The notes beneath the pieces were generated by a model. That model searched no databases. It saw only the letters and a list, made by a program, of their open reading frames with translations, and was not told the origin of the DNA. A stretch of DNA of 27,884 nucleotides from assembly GCA_051867925.1 (NCBI GenBank), contig JBJDZI010000126.1:1-27884 (forward strand), in the 5' to 3' direction. This document shows positions 15,986 to 24,798 of the stretch, one piece after another; position 1 is the stretch's first letter, and the number at the start of each line of letters is the position of its first letter. Source of the stretch: CAKSQF01 sp051867925 (GTDB taxonomy: Bacteria > Bacillota > Clostridia > Oscillospirales > CAG-272). Made by a program: the position numbers and the translations under genes.

Positions 15986-17602
15986 ATGAGCAAGAAAAGA
16001 TTTTTTATCGGCGGCGCTTGGCCGTACGCCAATAACTCTCTGCACGTTGGCCATCTGGCGGCATTGCTACCCGGTGACGTGCTGGCGCGCTACGGCAGAC
16101 TTTGCGGTTACGACGTGATCTACGTTTCGGGTACCGACTCCCACGGCACACCCATCACAGAGCGGGCGAAGCGGGAAAAGGTCACTCCTGCTTCCATTGC
16201 CCAGCAGTACCATGCGGAGTTCACCCGCGATTTTGAGGCAATGGGCTTTTCCTATGACAAATACACCGCAACCTTCACCGATTACCACAAAGCGGGCGTG
16301 CAGGAGATTCTGCGGAAGATCCAAGCCAACGGCTATCTGTACGAGACCACCGAGGAGCAGGACTATTGCGTGACCTGCGGCAAGTTCGTGTCCGACCGTG
16401 AGATCGAGGGCAATTGCCCTGTTTGCGGCAAACTGACCCGCGGCGACCAGTGCGAGTTCTGCAACGCTTCCTTCGACTCCAAGATGCTGACCGAGAAGCA
16501 TTGCCGCACCTGCCACAATGCCACCACCACCCGCATGAACAAGCATCTGATGTTCGCCCTTTCCAAGTTCCAGAAGGACATCGAGAAATTAACCGAAAAG
16601 ATGGCGCCCCATTGGAGACTGAACGCGGTCAACGAGACCAAGAAATACCTCCAGCAGGGACTGCCCGACAGAGCGGCGACCCGCGATCTGGACTGGGGCG
16701 TAGAGGTTCCGATTCCCGGCTACGAATCCAAGCGCATTTACGTTTGGTTTGAGGCGGTGCTGGGCTACATGACCACCGGCAAATGGGTGGCAGAGCAGCG
16801 AGGCATTGACTTCAACGCGTACATGACCGAAGACGGCAATCTGAACAATTACTATGTCCACGGCAAGGACAACATTCCTTTCCACACCGTGATTTTCCCC
16901 GCCCTGCTGATGGCGATGGATCGCTCCCTTTGTCTGCCCACCCACATCGTTTCCTCCGAGTATGTGAACATGAATGACGAGAAGATGTCCAAGTCCAAGG
17001 GCAATCTGATTTCTGTCCACGAGCTGGCAGAGAACTATCCCATAGATGCGGTGCGCTTCTACACCATGCTCTACAATCCCGAACGCCGCGACGTGAACTT
17101 CTCCATCCCTGATCTGATTTCCACTTACAACAAGTTCTTAGCAGGCGGTCTGGGCAACTTCGTGAACCGCAATCTGTCCTTCCTGAAGAAGAAATTCGGC
17201 GGCGTGGTTCCTGCGGGCAAGGTTGATTCTGCCGTGCAGGCGCACGTGGAAGGGCTGTACGCCTCTATGGGCGAAAAGATGGAGAACGGTGAATTGCGCT
17301 CCGCTACCGAGGATATGGTGGCTCTGATCCAGTACGCCAACAAGTATTACGATGATCAGAAGCCTTGGGTTCAGGCGAAAGCGGGGGATCTGACCGATTT
17401 CGGCAACACCACCGCAACCTGCATTTATCTGATGGCGAACATGGCGAACCTTTTTGCCCCCGTGATCCCCGAGGGTTGTGAGAAACTCTCCAAGGTGTTG
17501 GGCATGGAAAAACTGAACTGGGCACCCGTGACTCTGCCCGAGACCTTCCTGTTGGGCGAGGTGCCGATCCTCTACACCCGCATTGACGAACCCAAGAATT
17601 GA
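15986..17602 (+). CDS. metG: Methionyl-tRNA synthetase, short form without C-terminal tRNA-binding domain
   Basis: This enzyme charges methionine onto tRNA-Met in the cytoplasm. The 538-residue protein has the class I signatures HVGH (20-23) and KMSKS (333-337). Its connective domain has four CxxC pairs (C128/C131, C144/C147, C156/C159, C173/C176), a double zinc-knuckle layout. The C-terminal EMAPII-like dimerisation/tRNA-binding domain of the longer bacterial MetRS (about 650 residues) is absent. Short double-knuckle enzymes are typical of the MetRS2 group, which in some Gram-positive bacteria resists MetRS1 inhibitors. I infer membership from length and cysteine pattern only. A small membrane-protein gene follows 12 bp downstream. 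Confidence 0.95.
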   Translation: MSKKRFFIGGAWPYANNSLHVGHLAALLPGDVLARYGRLCGYDVIYVSGTDSHGTPITERAKREKVTPASIAQQYHAEFTRDFEAMGFSYDKYTATFTDYHKAGVQEILRKIQANGYLYETTEEQDYCVTCGKFVSDREIEGNCPVCGKLTRGDQCEFCNASFDSKMLTEKHCRTCHNATTTRMNKHLMFALSKFQKDIEKLTEKMAPHWRLNAVNETKKYLQQGLPDRAATRDLDWGVEVPIPGYESKRIYVWFEAVLGYMTTGKWVAEQRGIDFNAYMTEDGNLNNYYVHGKDNIPFHTVIFPALLMAMDRSLCLPTHIVSSEYVNMNDEKMSKSKGNLISVHELAENYPIDAVRFYTMLYNPERRDVNFSIPDLISTYNKFLAGGLGNFVNRNLSFLKKKFGGVVPAGKVDSAVQAHVEGLYASMGEKMENGELRSATEDMVALIQYANKYYDDQKPWVQAKAGDLTDFGNTTATCIYLMANMANLFAPVIPEGCEKLSKVLGMEKLNWAPVTLPETFLLGEVPILYTRIDEPKN

Positions 17603-17614
17603 GGTGGTCGGGCG

Positions 17615-17998
17615 ATGAAGTACGTACTGTTGCTTATAGGACTTGCACTGGCGTTCTTTGGATTCAGTTTTCTGTTTAAGTATATCAAACTCCGCTTGAT
17701 CAGTGTGAAAGCCGTCGGTCGTGTGGTGGACAATCAAAAGATGGAAGCTACCGCCAAAATGCCCTCCGGCTGGGCGGCAGTTGCCGAATACGAAGCAGCA
17801 GGTCAGCGCGTCCGCGGCACCGCTGCGCTCCCTATGTCGCAAAAATATGCCAAGGGCTACAACATCGACCTGCTTTGGAACAAGGCGAATCCCAAATCCT
17901 TCGTTCCCATCGCTTTCACCCGCGCCATGTTGCTGTACAGCCTGCTCTTCCCCATCGGAATGGCACTGGCAATCTGGGGCATCACGATGTTTTTTTGA
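17615..17998 (+). CDS. Small membrane protein, DUF3592-like
   Basis: The 127-residue protein has an N-terminal hydrophobic helix (about 2-22), a central soluble beta-rich part containing AVGRVVDNQ and YEAAGQRVRGTAAL, and a C-terminal hydrophobic helix (about 103-125). This layout resembles DUF3592 proteins, whose function is unknown. GAGGTGG lies upstream of the ATG at 17615, 12 bp after the metG stop codon, so it is probably co-transcribed with metG. Repeat copy D follows 16 bp after its stop. Confidence 0.75.
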   Translation: MKYVLLLIGLALAFFGFSFLFKYIKLRLISVKAVGRVVDNQKMEATAKMPSGWAAVAEYEAAGQRVRGTAALPMSQKYAKGYNIDLLWNKANPKSFVPIAFTRAMLLYSLLFPIGMALAIWGITMFF

Positions 17999-18014
17999 AA
18001 TGAATTGAATGTAT

Positions 18015-18175
18015 GTGGGGCTCTGCCCCACGTCCTGCCCGCTTTCCCCCAAGAAAGCGGTGCAAAGAAAAGAACTATTATAAATATGGGCGGCAAATCC
18101 TTGCCGCCCTGTTAAATAAGTTTTCGGAGTTCCAAGTACCTTTTTTCAAAAAGAATCTTGGTGGGGCGAAGCCCC
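18015..18175. repeat. Two-sided modular 3'-end repeat, copy D
   Basis: The copy separates convergent genes. It has GTGGGGC/GCCCCAC (18015-18031), a CCGCTTT/AAAGCGG hairpin (to 18060), an ACTATTATAAATA linker, GGGCGGCAA/TTGCCGCCC (18088-18109), a long hairpin with arms CCAAG and CTTGG (18132-18161) and GGGGC-GAA-GCCCC (18163-18175). The last hairpin ends 15 bp from the pflA stop. The left half closely matches the left half of copy C. Confidence 0.85.
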
Positions 18176-18190
18176 GATTGCGATCGAAAA

Positions 18191-18955
18191 TTACTTCAAA
18201 TAGCCGTCGTAGCGGTCGGTGTGGAGCAGTTGATTGGCGTGCGCTACCAGATCGGGATCGGGAGGATTTACGCCGTCCAGCGTGTAGGGAACACCCAGTG
18301 CCTCCCACTTGTGAACGCCCAGCGTGTGATAAGGCAGGATCTCTACCCGCTTCACATTGACCAGCGTAGAGATGAAAGCATCCAACCGCTCCAGCGAAGC
18401 ATCGTCGTCGTTCACACCGGGAACCAAAACGTGACGGATCCAAACCGGCTTTCCGATCTCGGAAAGATAACGGGCAAACTCCAGTACCGCATCGTTGGCG
18501 TGTTGGGTCAATTCGCGGTGCGCATCCCGATCAATGTGCTTCAGATCCAGCAGAACCAGATCGGTCACAGACAGCAGTTCGTTCAGCTTCGAGAAGAACG
18601 GCTCTTCCCGAGTGAACAGAATGCCCGAGGTGTCCAGTGCAGTGTGAACGCCCTCGGCTTTCGCCGCGCGGAACAGAGAACAGACGAAATCTACCTGCAT
18701 CAGCGGCTCGCCGCCCGATACGGTAATGCCGCCGTTTTCCTTCCAATAGGTGCGATAGCGGAGTGCTTTTTCCAAAAGCACGTCGGGATCCACAGTGTCC
18801 CCTACGTTCACCGCCCAAGTGTCGGGATTGTGACAGTATCGGCAACGCATGGGGCATCCCTGCATGAAGACAACAAAACGGACACCCGGTCCGTCCACAA
18901 GACCGAAAGTTTCGGTCGAGTGGACGAAGCCGGGAGTGGACTTACAGAGTGCCAT
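18191..18955 (-). CDS. pflA: Pyruvate formate-lyase activating enzyme
   Basis: PflA is a radical SAM enzyme that installs the glycyl radical on PflB. The 254-residue protein has the CxxxCxxC cluster motif at C34, C38 and C41 (CPMRCRYCHN), the GGEP motif and the usual N-terminus with FGLVDGPGVRFVVF. The ATG at 18955 lies inside the 3' end of pflB, overlapping it by 14 bp, with no clear Shine-Dalgarno, so it is probably translated by coupling. A GTG at 18991 would extend it by 12 residues but is less likely. The stop is followed by repeat copy D. Confidence 0.95.
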   Translation of the reverse strand: MALCKSTPGFVHSTETFGLVDGPGVRFVVFMQGCPMRCRYCHNPDTWAVNVGDTVDPDVLLEKALRYRTYWKENGGITVSGGEPLMQVDFVCSLFRAAKAEGVHTALDTSGILFTREEPFFSKLNELLSVTDLVLLDLKHIDRDAHRELTQHANDAVLEFARYLSEIGKPVWIRHVLVPGVNDDDASLERLDAFISTLVNVKRVEILPYHTLGVHKWEALGVPYTLDGVNPPDPDLVAHANQLLHTDRYDGYLK

Positions 18956-21194
18956 GGCAGGTTCTTGCGATGACGTCGAGCTGCTGTTCACGAGTCAGGT
19001 CGATGAACTTAACCGCATAACCGGATACACGGATGGTGAAGTTGGCGTACTCTTCCTTCTCGGGATGTTCCATAGCGTCGATCAGCTTGTCGGTGCCGAA
19101 GACGTTTACGTTCAGGTGATGAGCGCCCTGATTGAAGTAGCCGTCCATAACATTTACAAGGTTTGCGACGCGCTCCTCTTCGTTGTGACCCAGTGCATCG
19201 GGATGCATGGTCTGGGTGTTGGAGATGCCGTCCAGAGCCCAGTGGTAGGGCAGCTTGGCAACGGAGTTCAGAGAAGCCAGCAGACCGCTCTTTTCTGCGC
19301 CGTAGCTGGGGTTTGCACCGGGAGACAGAGGCTCGCCTGCTTTTCTGCCGTCGGGCAGAGCGCCGGTAGCCTTACCGTAAACCACGTTGGAGGTGATGGT
19401 CAGGATAGAGGTGGTAGGCTCGGAATTGCGGTAGGTGTGGTTCTTCTTGATCTTGGTCATGAAGGTCTTCAGCAGCCATACTGCGATGTCGTCGGCACGG
19501 TCGTCGTCGTTACCGTATCTGGGGAAGTCACCCTCAGTGACATAGTCCACAACCAGACCGGACTCGTCGCGAACGCACTTTACCTTGGCGTACTTGATCG
19601 CGGACAGAGAGTCAACTACATGAGAGAAGCCTGCGATACCGGTTGCGAAGGTACGGCGAACATCGGTGTCGATGAGTGCCATTTCGGCTGCCTCATAGTA
19701 GTACTTGTCGTGCATATAGTGGATCAGGTTCAGGGTGTTTACATAGAGGGCTGCCAGCCAATCCATCATCACGTCGTACTTCTTCATGACTTCGTTGTAG
19801 TCAAGATACTCGGAGGTGATGGGAGCGTATGCAGGACCTACCTGCGTCTTGGACTTTTCGTCTACGCCGCCGTTGATGGCGTACAGCAGGCACTTTGCAA
19901 GGTTTGCACGAGCACCAAAGAACTGAATCTCCTTGCCGGTCTGGGTAGCGGATACGCAGCAGCAGATGGAGTAGTCATCGCCCCAGACAGGACGCATGAC
20001 GTCGTCGTTCTCGTACTGTACGGAGCTGGTCTCGATGGAGATGTAAGCCGCGTACTTTCTGAAGTTCTCGGGCAGACGTGCGGAGTAGAGCACGGTCATG
20101 TTAGGCTCGGGGGAGGGGCCCATGTTTTCCAGCGTGTGCAGGAAACGGAAGTCGGTCTTGGTGACCATGGAACGGCCGTTTACGTCCATACCGGCGACTT
20201 CCAGGGTAGCCCAAACAGGGTCGCCGGAGAAGAGCTGGTTGTAGGAGGGAATACGGGCGAACTTGACCATACGGCACTTCATGACGAAATGGTCGATCAG
20301 TTCCTGTGCTTCAGTCTCGGTCAGGATGCCTGCGTCCAGGTCTCTCTTGATATAGATATCCAGGAAAGTGGAAACACGGCCGACGGACATTGCGGCACCG
20401 TTCTGGGTCTTGATGGCAGCCAGATAGCCGAAGTACAGCCACTGCACTGCTTCCTTGGCGTTTGCTGCGGGCTTGGAGATATCATAGCCGTAGGATGCAG
20501 CCATCACCTTCATCTGCTTGAGGGCGTTGTACTGCATGGTGATCTCTTCACGCTGACGGATGATGTCATCGGTCATGGTGCCGTTGCCGCAGTTGTTGTA
20601 GTCCTCGAACTTCTTTTCCATCAGGAAGTCGATACCGTAGAGGGCAACGCGGCGGTAGTCGCCAACGATACGGCCTCTGCCGTAGGTGTCGGGCAGACCG
20701 GTGATGATCTTATTCTTACGAGCGGCACGGATCTCGGGGGTATAAGCATCAAAAACGCCCTGGTTGTGGGTCTTGTGATACTCGGTGAAGATTTTGTGCA
20801 GTTCGGGGGAGGGAGTATAGCCGTAGGTAGTGCAGGACTCCTCAGCCATCTTAATGCCGCCGAAGGGCATGAATGCTCTCTTCAGAGGTTTGTCGGTCTG
20901 CAGACCGACGACCTTTTCCAGATCCTTCAGTTCTTCACTGATGTAGCCGGGTGCATGGGAAGTGATGGAGGATACGATGTCGGTATCCATGTCAAGAACG
21001 CCGCCTTTCGCGCGTTCTTGTTTCTGCAGCGCCTGCAGAGCGCCCCAGAGTTTATCGGTTGCTTCGGTGGGACCTACCAGGAAGGATGCGTCCCCGTCGT
21101 AGGGGGTGTAGTTGTTTTGGATAAAGTCGCGGGTGTTGATCTCGTCTTTCCAGATTTTGCCCTTAAAACCTTTCCACTGTTCGAATGCTGCCAT
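18942..21194 (-). CDS. pflB: Formate C-acetyltransferase (pyruvate formate-lyase)
   Basis: PflB converts pyruvate and CoA to acetyl-CoA and formate during anaerobic growth. The 750-residue length is standard. The active-site cysteines lie in SICCCVSA, with C412-C413 aligned to the catalytic pair, and the glycyl-radical loop RVSGYAV places the radical on G725. The N-terminal GFKG(K)IWKDEINTRDFIQ start is typical. AAAAGGAG precedes the ATG at 21194, and a near-perfect promoter lies upstream. It forms an operon with pflA. Confidence 0.98.
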   Translation of the reverse strand: MAAFEQWKGFKGKIWKDEINTRDFIQNNYTPYDGDASFLVGPTEATDKLWGALQALQKQERAKGGVLDMDTDIVSSITSHAPGYISEELKDLEKVVGLQTDKPLKRAFMPFGGIKMAEESCTTYGYTPSPELHKIFTEYHKTHNQGVFDAYTPEIRAARKNKIITGLPDTYGRGRIVGDYRRVALYGIDFLMEKKFEDYNNCGNGTMTDDIIRQREEITMQYNALKQMKVMAASYGYDISKPAANAKEAVQWLYFGYLAAIKTQNGAAMSVGRVSTFLDIYIKRDLDAGILTETEAQELIDHFVMKCRMVKFARIPSYNQLFSGDPVWATLEVAGMDVNGRSMVTKTDFRFLHTLENMGPSPEPNMTVLYSARLPENFRKYAAYISIETSSVQYENDDVMRPVWGDDYSICCCVSATQTGKEIQFFGARANLAKCLLYAINGGVDEKSKTQVGPAYAPITSEYLDYNEVMKKYDVMMDWLAALYVNTLNLIHYMHDKYYYEAAEMALIDTDVRRTFATGIAGFSHVVDSLSAIKYAKVKCVRDESGLVVDYVTEGDFPRYGNDDDRADDIAVWLLKTFMTKIKKNHTYRNSEPTTSILTITSNVVYGKATGALPDGRKAGEPLSPGANPSYGAEKSGLLASLNSVAKLPYHWALDGISNTQTMHPDALGHNEEERVANLVNVMDGYFNQGAHHLNVNVFGTDKLIDAMEHPEKEEYANFTIRVSGYAVKFIDLTREQQLDVIARTCHGTL

Positions 21195-21321
21195 AATTTC
21201 ATTCTCCTTTTTTTCCGGGGGCTGTCTTCATACAGTCCTTCGGTAATATTAGAATCGGCAAGCCTGCCCGTGTTCTTTATAACCGCGAACCGACCTATTT
21301 TGCCTCTTCTTTTGCACATCA

Positions 21322-21350
21322 AGTATAGCACGGTTTCATGGAATTGTCAA
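21322..21350 (-). promoter_or_regulatory. Strong sigma-A promoter of pflB-pflA
   Basis: On the minus strand TTGACA (21345-21350) is followed after 17 bp by TATACT (21322-21327). The leader is about 120 nt. An AT-rich tract (21350-21425) lies directly upstream and could act as an UP element or regulator site. Confidence 0.9.
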
Positions 21351-21479
21351 GTAAATTGGAATATATTTTTTAATTGTTACAAATTATTCATAATTAGGAA
21401 TAATAATCATTATTAAAAATAGATTTTCATAACAGATAGGGCTCGAAATCCGGGCGCAAGGAGGTGGTGGAGAGTCTAA

Positions 21480-21654
21480 TAGGGGGGAGAAACCATCGGG
21501 GGCGCCGAAGTTTGATCAGACTCTGACGAAATCTTCCACTTCCTTGGATCTCGGCTCTGAAGTATGAGACTGTGCATATTATAAAGTTCTTGGAGGTTTG
21601 GAACCTTTTTTCAAGAAGGTTCCAAGAAAAATTCGGGCGGCACGCTCGCCGCCC
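21480..21654 (-). repeat. Modular intergenic repeat, copy E
   Basis: The copy has an outer module (GCGCCGAAGTTT, ATCAGACTCT, CACTTCCTTGG, 21480-21560), also seen at 23200-23300, then the long hairpin TTGGAACC/GGTTCCAA (21598-21625), and GGGCGGC/GCCGCCC (21635-21654) next to the alr stop at 21682. The GGGGC/GCCCC module is missing here. The remainder of 21195-21480 holds the pfl promoter and an AT-rich stretch. Confidence 0.75.
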
Positions 21655-21681
21655 CTTGTCTGTGAAATTGCCGTCAACTGC

Positions 21682-22857
21682 TTAGTCTACCGGGAGTTCG
21701 CGGTCGATGGAGTCGAATTTGCCGCCTTTGACATACACTCTCGGCACCCGGGGATTGATGTTGCACACCAGCTCGTAGCCGATGGTGCCGATAGACTCTG
21801 CCAGCGTGTCTGCCGAAAGAACCGCTTCGCCGTCCACACCGAAGAGAGTGGCGGTGTCGCCCACCTGCACGTCGGGCAGATCGGTGACGTCCACCATACA
21901 TTGATCCATGCAGATGCGCCCGATGATGGGAGCCTCTCTGCCGCCGATCAGCACCCATCCCTTGCCGGACCAGAGTCTGGGCAGACCGTCTGCGTAGCCC
22001 ACCGCCAAGGTGGCGATGCGGGTCTCGCGGGTGGTGACATAGGTACAGCCGTAGCTGACCGGCGTTCCTGCGGGTACGGTTTTCACGAAAACGATGTGGG
22101 TTCGGAAGCTCATCACGGGCTTGATGCCACCGATGCGGGCGGGATCCACCTCGGTGGAGGGGTGCATTCCGTAGAGGATGATGCCCTCCCGTCCCATCTC
22201 CAGATCGGGGGACTGTTCGATGAGTCCCGCGCTGTTTTGGATGTGGCGGATGGGGATGCGGATGCCCCGTTTCTGCAGGCGGGCGCAGAAATCGTTGAAC
22301 CGCTCCAGTTGCAGGCGGGTGTAGCTTTGATCTGCGCAGTCTGCGGCGGCAAAATGGCTGTAAATGCCCTCCACTTCAATGCCGGGGAGTGCGCGGATGG
22401 CGTCTATGGCGTCTATGGATGCGTCACTGCAATCAAATCCTATGCGGGTCATTCCTGTGTCCAGCGCAATATGCACCTTGGCGGTTTTCCCCTCTGTCAC
22501 GGCGGCTTCGGAGAGGAGTTTCGCCTCGTGGGGATCGTCCATGGTTGCGGTGATGCCGTAGCGTACCATTTTGGAAAAGTCGGACAGCGGGACGTGTCCC
22601 AGCAGTAAGATGGGGGTTTGCAGACCTGCGTGGCGCAGTTCCAGCGCTTCGTCTGTGAAGGCGACTGCAAAATAGTCGGCGCGCCCTTCCAAAAGCCGAC
22701 CTATGCGCACCGCGCCGTGACCGTAGGAGTTGGCCTTCAGCACGGTCAGCAGTTTCATGGTGGCGGGGATACGGCGGCGCACCGCTTCGAAATTATAGTC
22801 CAGCGCATCCAGGTCTATTTCCGCCCATGTGCGCAGTTTATCGGTTGTGGATCTCAC
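21682..22857 (-). CDS. alr: Alanine racemase
   Basis: Alr is a PLP enzyme that makes D-alanine for peptidoglycan. The 391-residue protein starts at a GTG at 22857 set by GAGGTGAT. The frame is open further upstream, but that part lacks a ribosome binding site and overlaps the promoter. The PLP lysine is K41 in VLKANSYGHG, and the catalytic tyrosine lies in VSYGCTY. ICMDQCMVDVTD and the C-terminal beta-barrel motifs are present. The gene stands alone between two repeat-rich gaps with its own consensus promoter. Confidence 0.96.
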   Translation of the reverse strand: MRSTTDKLRTWAEIDLDALDYNFEAVRRRIPATMKLLTVLKANSYGHGAVRIGRLLEGRADYFAVAFTDEALELRHAGLQTPILLLGHVPLSDFSKMVRYGITATMDDPHEAKLLSEAAVTEGKTAKVHIALDTGMTRIGFDCSDASIDAIDAIRALPGIEVEGIYSHFAAADCADQSYTRLQLERFNDFCARLQKRGIRIPIRHIQNSAGLIEQSPDLEMGREGIILYGMHPSTEVDPARIGGIKPVMSFRTHIVFVKTVPAGTPVSYGCTYVTTRETRIATLAVGYADGLPRLWSGKGWVLIGGREAPIIGRICMDQCMVDVTDLPDVQVGDTATLFGVDGEAVLSADTLAESIGTIGYELVCNINPRVPRVYVKGGKFDSIDRELPVD

Positions 22858-22899
22858 AAAATCACCTCGTGTCTGTGGATTCTGTTGGGGTATTACTTC

Positions 22900-22928
22900 A
22901 TTATACACCGTCCGCTCCGCTTTGTCAA
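22900..22928 (-). promoter_or_regulatory. Consensus sigma-A promoter of alr
   Basis: On the minus strand TTGACA (22923-22928) is followed after exactly 17 bp by TATAAT (22900-22905). Both hexamers are perfect. Confidence 0.95.
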
Positions 22929-23021
22929 CCGATTTTGAAAGATTGTCCCAAACTCTTGTGCGGTAGATGTTGGGGGCGGGGAAGGGAGGCGGTTCAGTCC
23001 CTCCCGTGGTCATCCTGAGCA

Positions 23022-23095
23022 GTTCTTTGCGCCACTTTCTTTCTGCAAAGAAAGTGGCATCCCGAAACGGGTTTGATATTCCGTTCCCAAGGCGC
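23022..23095 (+). repeat. 74-bp repeat, inverted partner of 24799-24871
   Basis: The core is a hairpin GCCACTTTCTTT-CTGC-AAAGAAAGTGGC next to GTTCTTTGC. Its reverse complement matches 24799-24871 with about ten differences. GCAAAGAAC beside the hairpin links it to the linker of repeat copies C and D. Confidence 0.85.
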
Positions 23096-23199
23096 AGGGA
23101 AGAAGGGGCGGCGGTCGGAAATCTTGGAAAATCCCACGGACGGAAGCCGATGCGCAACGATAGAGTGAATCATCTCAGATGCCATTCGTCTCTGAGGGA

Positions 23200-23512
23200 A
23201 GGGCGGAACCATCTCAGACGCCGAAGTTTTCGTAGCTGTCGCGTAGCGACTGCTACACTCCTCATCAGACTCTCCTCCCACTTCCTTGGCTCGGCAGTTC
23301 TGACCGAGGGAGGTTCGGCAGTTCTAAATCCTTTCCTTGGCTCTTGGCTTTGCGAACATAACAAATATTGCAACAGTGGGCGGCAAAAATTTGCCGCCCT
23401 TCATAAAAGTTCTTAGAGGTTTGGAACCTTCTTTCAAGAAGGTTCCAAGAAAAATCGGGAGTTCCAAGAACCTTTTTTTAAAAAGGTTCTTGGAAGGGAG
23501 GAGCATAGCTCC
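23200..23512 (-). repeat. Modular 3'-end repeat, copy F, with outer module
   Basis: In the direction of the gene stopping at 23519 this copy has a GGAGC/GCTCC hairpin (23500-23512), a long CCAAGAACC/GGTTCTTGG hairpin (23464-23493), a second long hairpin TTGGAACC/GGTTCCAA (23421-23448), the AACTTTTATGA linker and GGGCGGCAAA/TTGCCGCCC (23378-23399). Outer modules with CCTTGGCT and a GTCGC/GCGAC hairpin (about 23232-23256) follow. It accounts for most of the gene-free stretch 22930-23518. Confidence 0.8.
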
Positions 23513-23518
23513 AATAGA

Positions 23519-24643
23519 TCAGCTGTCCCAATACTCGTAATCGTCCAGCGAGCGGAACTCGTAGCCTTGGGAGCGGGCGTAGTCGATGAAATCGCCGAGA
23601 ATGGCGGCGTTATTGGGGGAGACGGAGTGGAGCAGAATCACCGCACCGGGATGCAGACGGGAAGTAAGCGTATCAAAGGATGTCTTTACGCTGGGCTGAT
23701 TCGCGGGATCCCAGTCGGCGTAGGCAATCGACCAGAATGAACTGCGATAGCCAACGCTTTGCACAACGTCCAGCATACTTTCAGAATACACGCCTGCGGG
23801 GAAGCGGAAGTATCTGGATTCATAGCCGAAATTCTTTAATAGGTAATTATGTACGCCGAGAACCTCCCACGCCATTTGTTCGCGGCTCAAGGTGGAGCAG
23901 TCGGAGGGGTGGGTTGCGGTGTGATTGCCTACGATGTGTCCTTCGGCGATCATTCGGGCAGTTATAGTGGGCGATTTCTTCAGGTAATCCAGCGTGCAGA
24001 AGAAAGCGGCGGAGACGTTCTTTTCCTTCAGGGTATCCAGAATATCGGCGGTGAGATTTTGATACTCGTAGCCGCAGTCGAAGGTGAGATAGAGAATCTT
24101 TCCTTCGGTTTTGTTATCCCAGGTCATTGCATTCAGCCTGTAATCGTCAAAGCGTTTCTGATTATTTACGGTGATGCTGTGGGGCTTGCCGTCCTTGGCG
24201 ACGCCGAATGAGTGGGAGAATTTATCCGTAGGAAGTCCCAGCTTGTTTAGCGGGTCTATCACGGTGTAGGTCACGTCTGCCTGCGGAGGAAGTCCCGTGT
24301 AGGTCTTGCCATCGTTGACCGGCGTGGCGGGATTTTTGACCACTACCGTTTCATCTTTGTAGGGATGAGTCGATTCGGTCACGGGTTTAGTGGGAGTGGG
24401 CGTGGTAACAGGAGCGGTGGTGGAATCGGGATTTCTCTCTGATTCTGAGGTGCCGGGTGTGGTTTCTGTGGGGCTTAAAGCGGTGGTTGCAGAGGAGGTT
24501 GTCCTCGAAGGGGGATCGTCGTCGCGATCGGAAGAGGTGGTGGCAGAGGTTCCGCCATCGGAGAAACCGATCTGGATTGTGCAGGCGGTGAGGATCATGG
24601 TGAGCAACGCTGTCAGCAGAAACAGTGGTAATTTGTTTTTCAT
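23519..24643 (-). CDS. Lipoprotein polysaccharide deacetylase, PdaA-like
   Basis: The 374-residue protein has a lipoprotein signal with lipobox LTAC (C21), a long Ser/Thr/Pro-rich linker (about 30-95) and a C-terminal NodB deacetylase domain (about 183-370). The motifs are TFDC (187-190, where PdaA has TFDN and other NodB enzymes TFDD), the metal pair H241/H245 in HTATH, RFPAG (280-284) and ILLHS (336-340). TFDxGYE points to the PdaA group, which removes acetyl groups from MurNAc on the way to muramic delta-lactam in spore cortex. A lipid anchor is not standard for PdaA. The ATG at 24643 follows GGAAGGAG. Confidence 0.88.
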   Translation of the reverse strand: MKNKLPLFLLTALLTMILTACTIQIGFSDGGTSATTSSDRDDDPPSRTTSSATTALSPTETTPGTSESERNPDSTTAPVTTPTPTKPVTESTHPYKDETVVVKNPATPVNDGKTYTGLPPQADVTYTVIDPLNKLGLPTDKFSHSFGVAKDGKPHSITVNNQKRFDDYRLNAMTWDNKTEGKILYLTFDCGYEYQNLTADILDTLKEKNVSAAFFCTLDYLKKSPTITARMIAEGHIVGNHTATHPSDCSTLSREQMAWEVLGVHNYLLKNFGYESRYFRFPAGVYSESMLDVVQSVGYRSSFWSIAYADWDPANQPSVKTSFDTLTSRLHPGAVILLHSVSPNNAAILGDFIDYARSQGYEFRSLDDYEYWDS

Positions 24644-24677
24644 CAGAAGAACTCCTTCCCGGAGGGATATTTTTATC

Positions 24678-24706
24678 AGTATATCACAGTTCCGCGAAAA
24701 AAGCAA
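24678..24706 (-). promoter_or_regulatory. Probable promoter of the PdaA-like gene
   Basis: On the minus strand TATACT (24678-24683) lies 17 bp after TTGCTT (24701-24706). The -10 is good and the -35 weak. Confidence 0.55.
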
Positions 24707-24798
24707 GTGATTTCGGCTGGGATTTTTGATTTTGAGGAATGAACCGCGGAGCGTTTGCTACGTCCCTCCGAGGATCGTAAAAGAAATACTCTATCGGC

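Noticed and set aside
18849..21416. Long plus-strand open frame opposite pflB
   Set aside because: It mirrors the codon structure of pflB on the other strand, has no recognisable domain, and pflB is certain.
22858..23157. 100-residue N-terminal extension of alanine racemase
   Set aside because: It would cover the perfect promoter at 22900-22928, and the GTG at 22857 has a strong ribosome binding site and gives the normal Alr start.
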